Positions 63,058-64,000 of a DNA stretch of 64,000 bases are shown one piece after another (within the stretch, counting starts at the first letter, position 1; each line of letters starts with the position of its first letter). The position numbers and the translations under genes are program-made. The notes below the pieces were generated by a model. The model had not been told where the DNA came from. It searched no databases and worked only from the letters and a program-made list of their open reading frames with translations. The stretch lies in the NCBI GenBank assembly GCA_964242595.1, contig CAXTBC010000014.1:1-64000 (forward strand). The letters are read 5' to 3'. The stretch comes from BOG-908 sp964242595. GTDB taxonomy: Bacteria > Pseudomonadota > Alphaproteobacteria > Acetobacterales > Acetobacteraceae.

Positions 63058-63395
63058 GCCTGCGCCGTATGCGCCACACCCTTCTCAGCCAGCAACGTCT
63101 CCAGCTCGCCAGCCTGGAACATCTCGGTCACGATGTCACACCCGCCCACGAACTCGCCGCTCACGTACAGCTGCGGCACCGTCGGCCAGTTGGAGAACGC
63201 CTTGATCCCGTCGCGCAGGGCCGGATCCTCCAGCACGTTGGCGGTGGCGAACTTCACGCCGAGATGCGTCAGGATCTGCACCACGCGGGCGGAGAAGCCG
63301 CATTGCGGGAACATGGCCGTGCCCTTCATGTAGAGCATCACGGGATTGTCGGCGACCTCGCGTTCGATCCGGGCGGTGGTGGCGGTCTCGCTCAT
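63054..63395 (-). CDS. grxD: Monothiol glutaredoxin Grx4
   Basis: Monothiol glutaredoxin of 113 aa that binds and transfers [2Fe-2S] clusters, often with BolA. The CGFS active site is at residues 32-35 in LYMKGTAMFPQCGFS. Glutathione-binding TVPQLYVSGEFVGGCDI follows. The start overlaps the bolA stop by 4 bp (ATGA), in keeping with the functional partnership. Confidence 0.97.
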   Translation of the reverse strand: MSETATTARIEREVADNPVMLYMKGTAMFPQCGFSARVVQILTHLGVKFATANVLEDPALRDGIKAFSNWPTVPQLYVSGEFVGGCDIVTEMFQAGELETLLAEKGVAHTAQA

Positions 63396-63640
63396 CTCTG
63401 TATCTCCTGGTTTGGCACGGATGTCTGCAACGCCAGCGCATGGAGCACGCCGCCCATGCGGCCGCCCAGGGCCGAGAACACCATCTGGTGCTGCTGGATG
63501 CGGCTGCGTCCCCGGAAACTCTCGCTGACGATGCGGGCAGCGTAGTGGTCGCCGTCGCCGGCGAGGTCCTCCACGAGAACCTCGGCGTCAGGCAGGGCGG
63601 TGCGGATCAGCGTCTCGATCTCGGCAGCCGACATCGCCAT
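63392..63640 (-). CDS. bolA: BolA family protein
   Basis: Small protein of 82 aa of the BolA family; the class II KH-like fold is visible in DAEVLVEDLAGDGDHYAARI and VSESFRGRSRIQQHQMVFSA, with the conserved His. It works with CGFS glutaredoxins in Fe-S handling; grxD is the next gene. An ATG at 63634 is also possible. Confidence 0.95.
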   Translation of the reverse strand: MAMSAAEIETLIRTALPDAEVLVEDLAGDGDHYAARIVSESFRGRSRIQQHQMVFSALGGRMGGVLHALALQTSVPNQEIQR

Positions 63641-63644
63641 GCTG

Positions 63645-64000
63645 TCAGTCCTTCATCCAGGTCGCGAAGAAGCGGTCATGCGCCGCGTGCAGGCTCGCTG
63701 CCGATATGGTCACCCCGCCGGGCAGTGTCAAACCGTCGCCGCCCGCCCGCCCAACCACCCGCGCCGCGATGCCGGCCGACTGGGCCGCGCGCAACAGCGC
63801 CGCCGGGTTGGCGGTGGCCAGCACGTAGCGCGCCTGGTCCTCGCCGAACCACCAGGCATGCGCTGCAAGGCCGTCGGGCGGGTCGCTGAGCGCGGCGCCG
63901 ACCGGGCCCGCCATCGCCATCTCGGCCAGCGCTACAAGCAGGCCGCCATCGGAGACGTCGTGGCACGCGGCGATGCCGCCGCCGGTGATGGCCCCTCGCA
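63645..64000 (-). CDS. purL: Phosphoribosylformylglycinamidine synthase subunit PurL (C-terminal part)
   Basis: The 3' portion of purL, cut by the window edge; about 117 residues visible. CHDVSDGGLLVALAEMAMAG is the conserved metal/ATP site of the last AIR-synthase-type domain of PurL. The end is GGDGLTLPGGVTISAASLHA, AHDRFFATWMKD. PurL carries out the fourth step of purine synthesis. It lies 4 bp before bolA on the same strand, the common Rhodospirillales order. Confidence 0.93.
   Translation of the reverse strand, partial: RGAITGGGIAACHDVSDGGLLVALAEMAMAGPVGAALSDPPDGLAAHAWWFGEDQARYVLATANPAALLRAAQSAGIAARVVGRAGGDGLTLPGGVTISAASLHAAHDRFFATWMKD

Overview
The window is chromosomal DNA of a GC-rich alphaproteobacterium, most likely a member of the Acetobacteraceae (Rhodospirillales). 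The assignment is inferred from gene order: rpmF-plsX-fabH next to a DUF177 gene, a ubiquinol-cytochrome c chaperone and a divergent bamE; hprK-rapZ-EIIA(Man)-HPr; purL-bolA-grxD; and comEC divergent from gltX. No rRNA, tRNA or CRISPR array was seen.

Layout. 0.3-3.6 kb: oxyR-katG peroxide defence. 3.8-6.4 kb: two divergent MFS transporters. 6.7-12.0 kb: a less GC-rich accessory block (DUF2079 membrane protein, two SAM methyltransferases, an acyltransferase) that looks like a cell-surface modification locus. 12.3-23.5 kb: a leftward cluster holding a type I secretion ABC transporter with a peptidase-like domain lacking its cysteine, its HlyD adaptor, a Sel1-repeat protein, a 950-aa two-domain glycosyltransferase, an unknown protein and a GT4 glycosyltransferase; it looks like a glycoprotein or adhesin export system without a visible substrate. 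23.7-26.4 kb: GNAT acetyltransferase, arfB, an exported methyltransferase-like protein and a glycine-rich secreted protein. 26.7-27.6 kb: decayed IS630 copies. 27.8-38.7 kb: fabH-plsX-rpmF, DUF177, chaperone, bamE, comEC, gltX, rpmJ, a methyltransferase and an IS30 remnant. 38.8-43.6 kb: nrdB and nrdA split by a ClC channel gene. 43.8-50 kb: nitroreductase, three small unknown genes, an AI-2E family exporter and the HPr kinase/RapZ/PTS operon. 50.1-58.1 kb: O-antigen ligase-like gene and an RND tripartite pump. 58.3-64 kb: aldo/keto reductase, a 2.6 kb terminal-inverted-repeat element carrying a hydrolase, DUF2852, TetR, grxD, bolA and the 3' part of purL.

The most unusual property of the window is its intergenic repeats. 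Family A is an AT-rich hairpin of about 45-60 bp with a GGCC end, found here as about 22 arms. Its stem varies but keeps pairing (CTTC/GAAG, GTTC/GAAC, GTCC/GGAC), its GGCC side almost always abuts a gene start or stop, and it often occurs as head-to-head pairs. Family B is a GC-rich element of about 135 bp with three hairpins. Mobile DNA has landed in both: an IS30 remnant splits a family A copy, and the 2.6 kb element, which has 31-bp perfect inverted ends and no transposase, splits a family B copy. Family A copies also touch coding ends, so several gene starts and stops lie in or beside repeat sequence.
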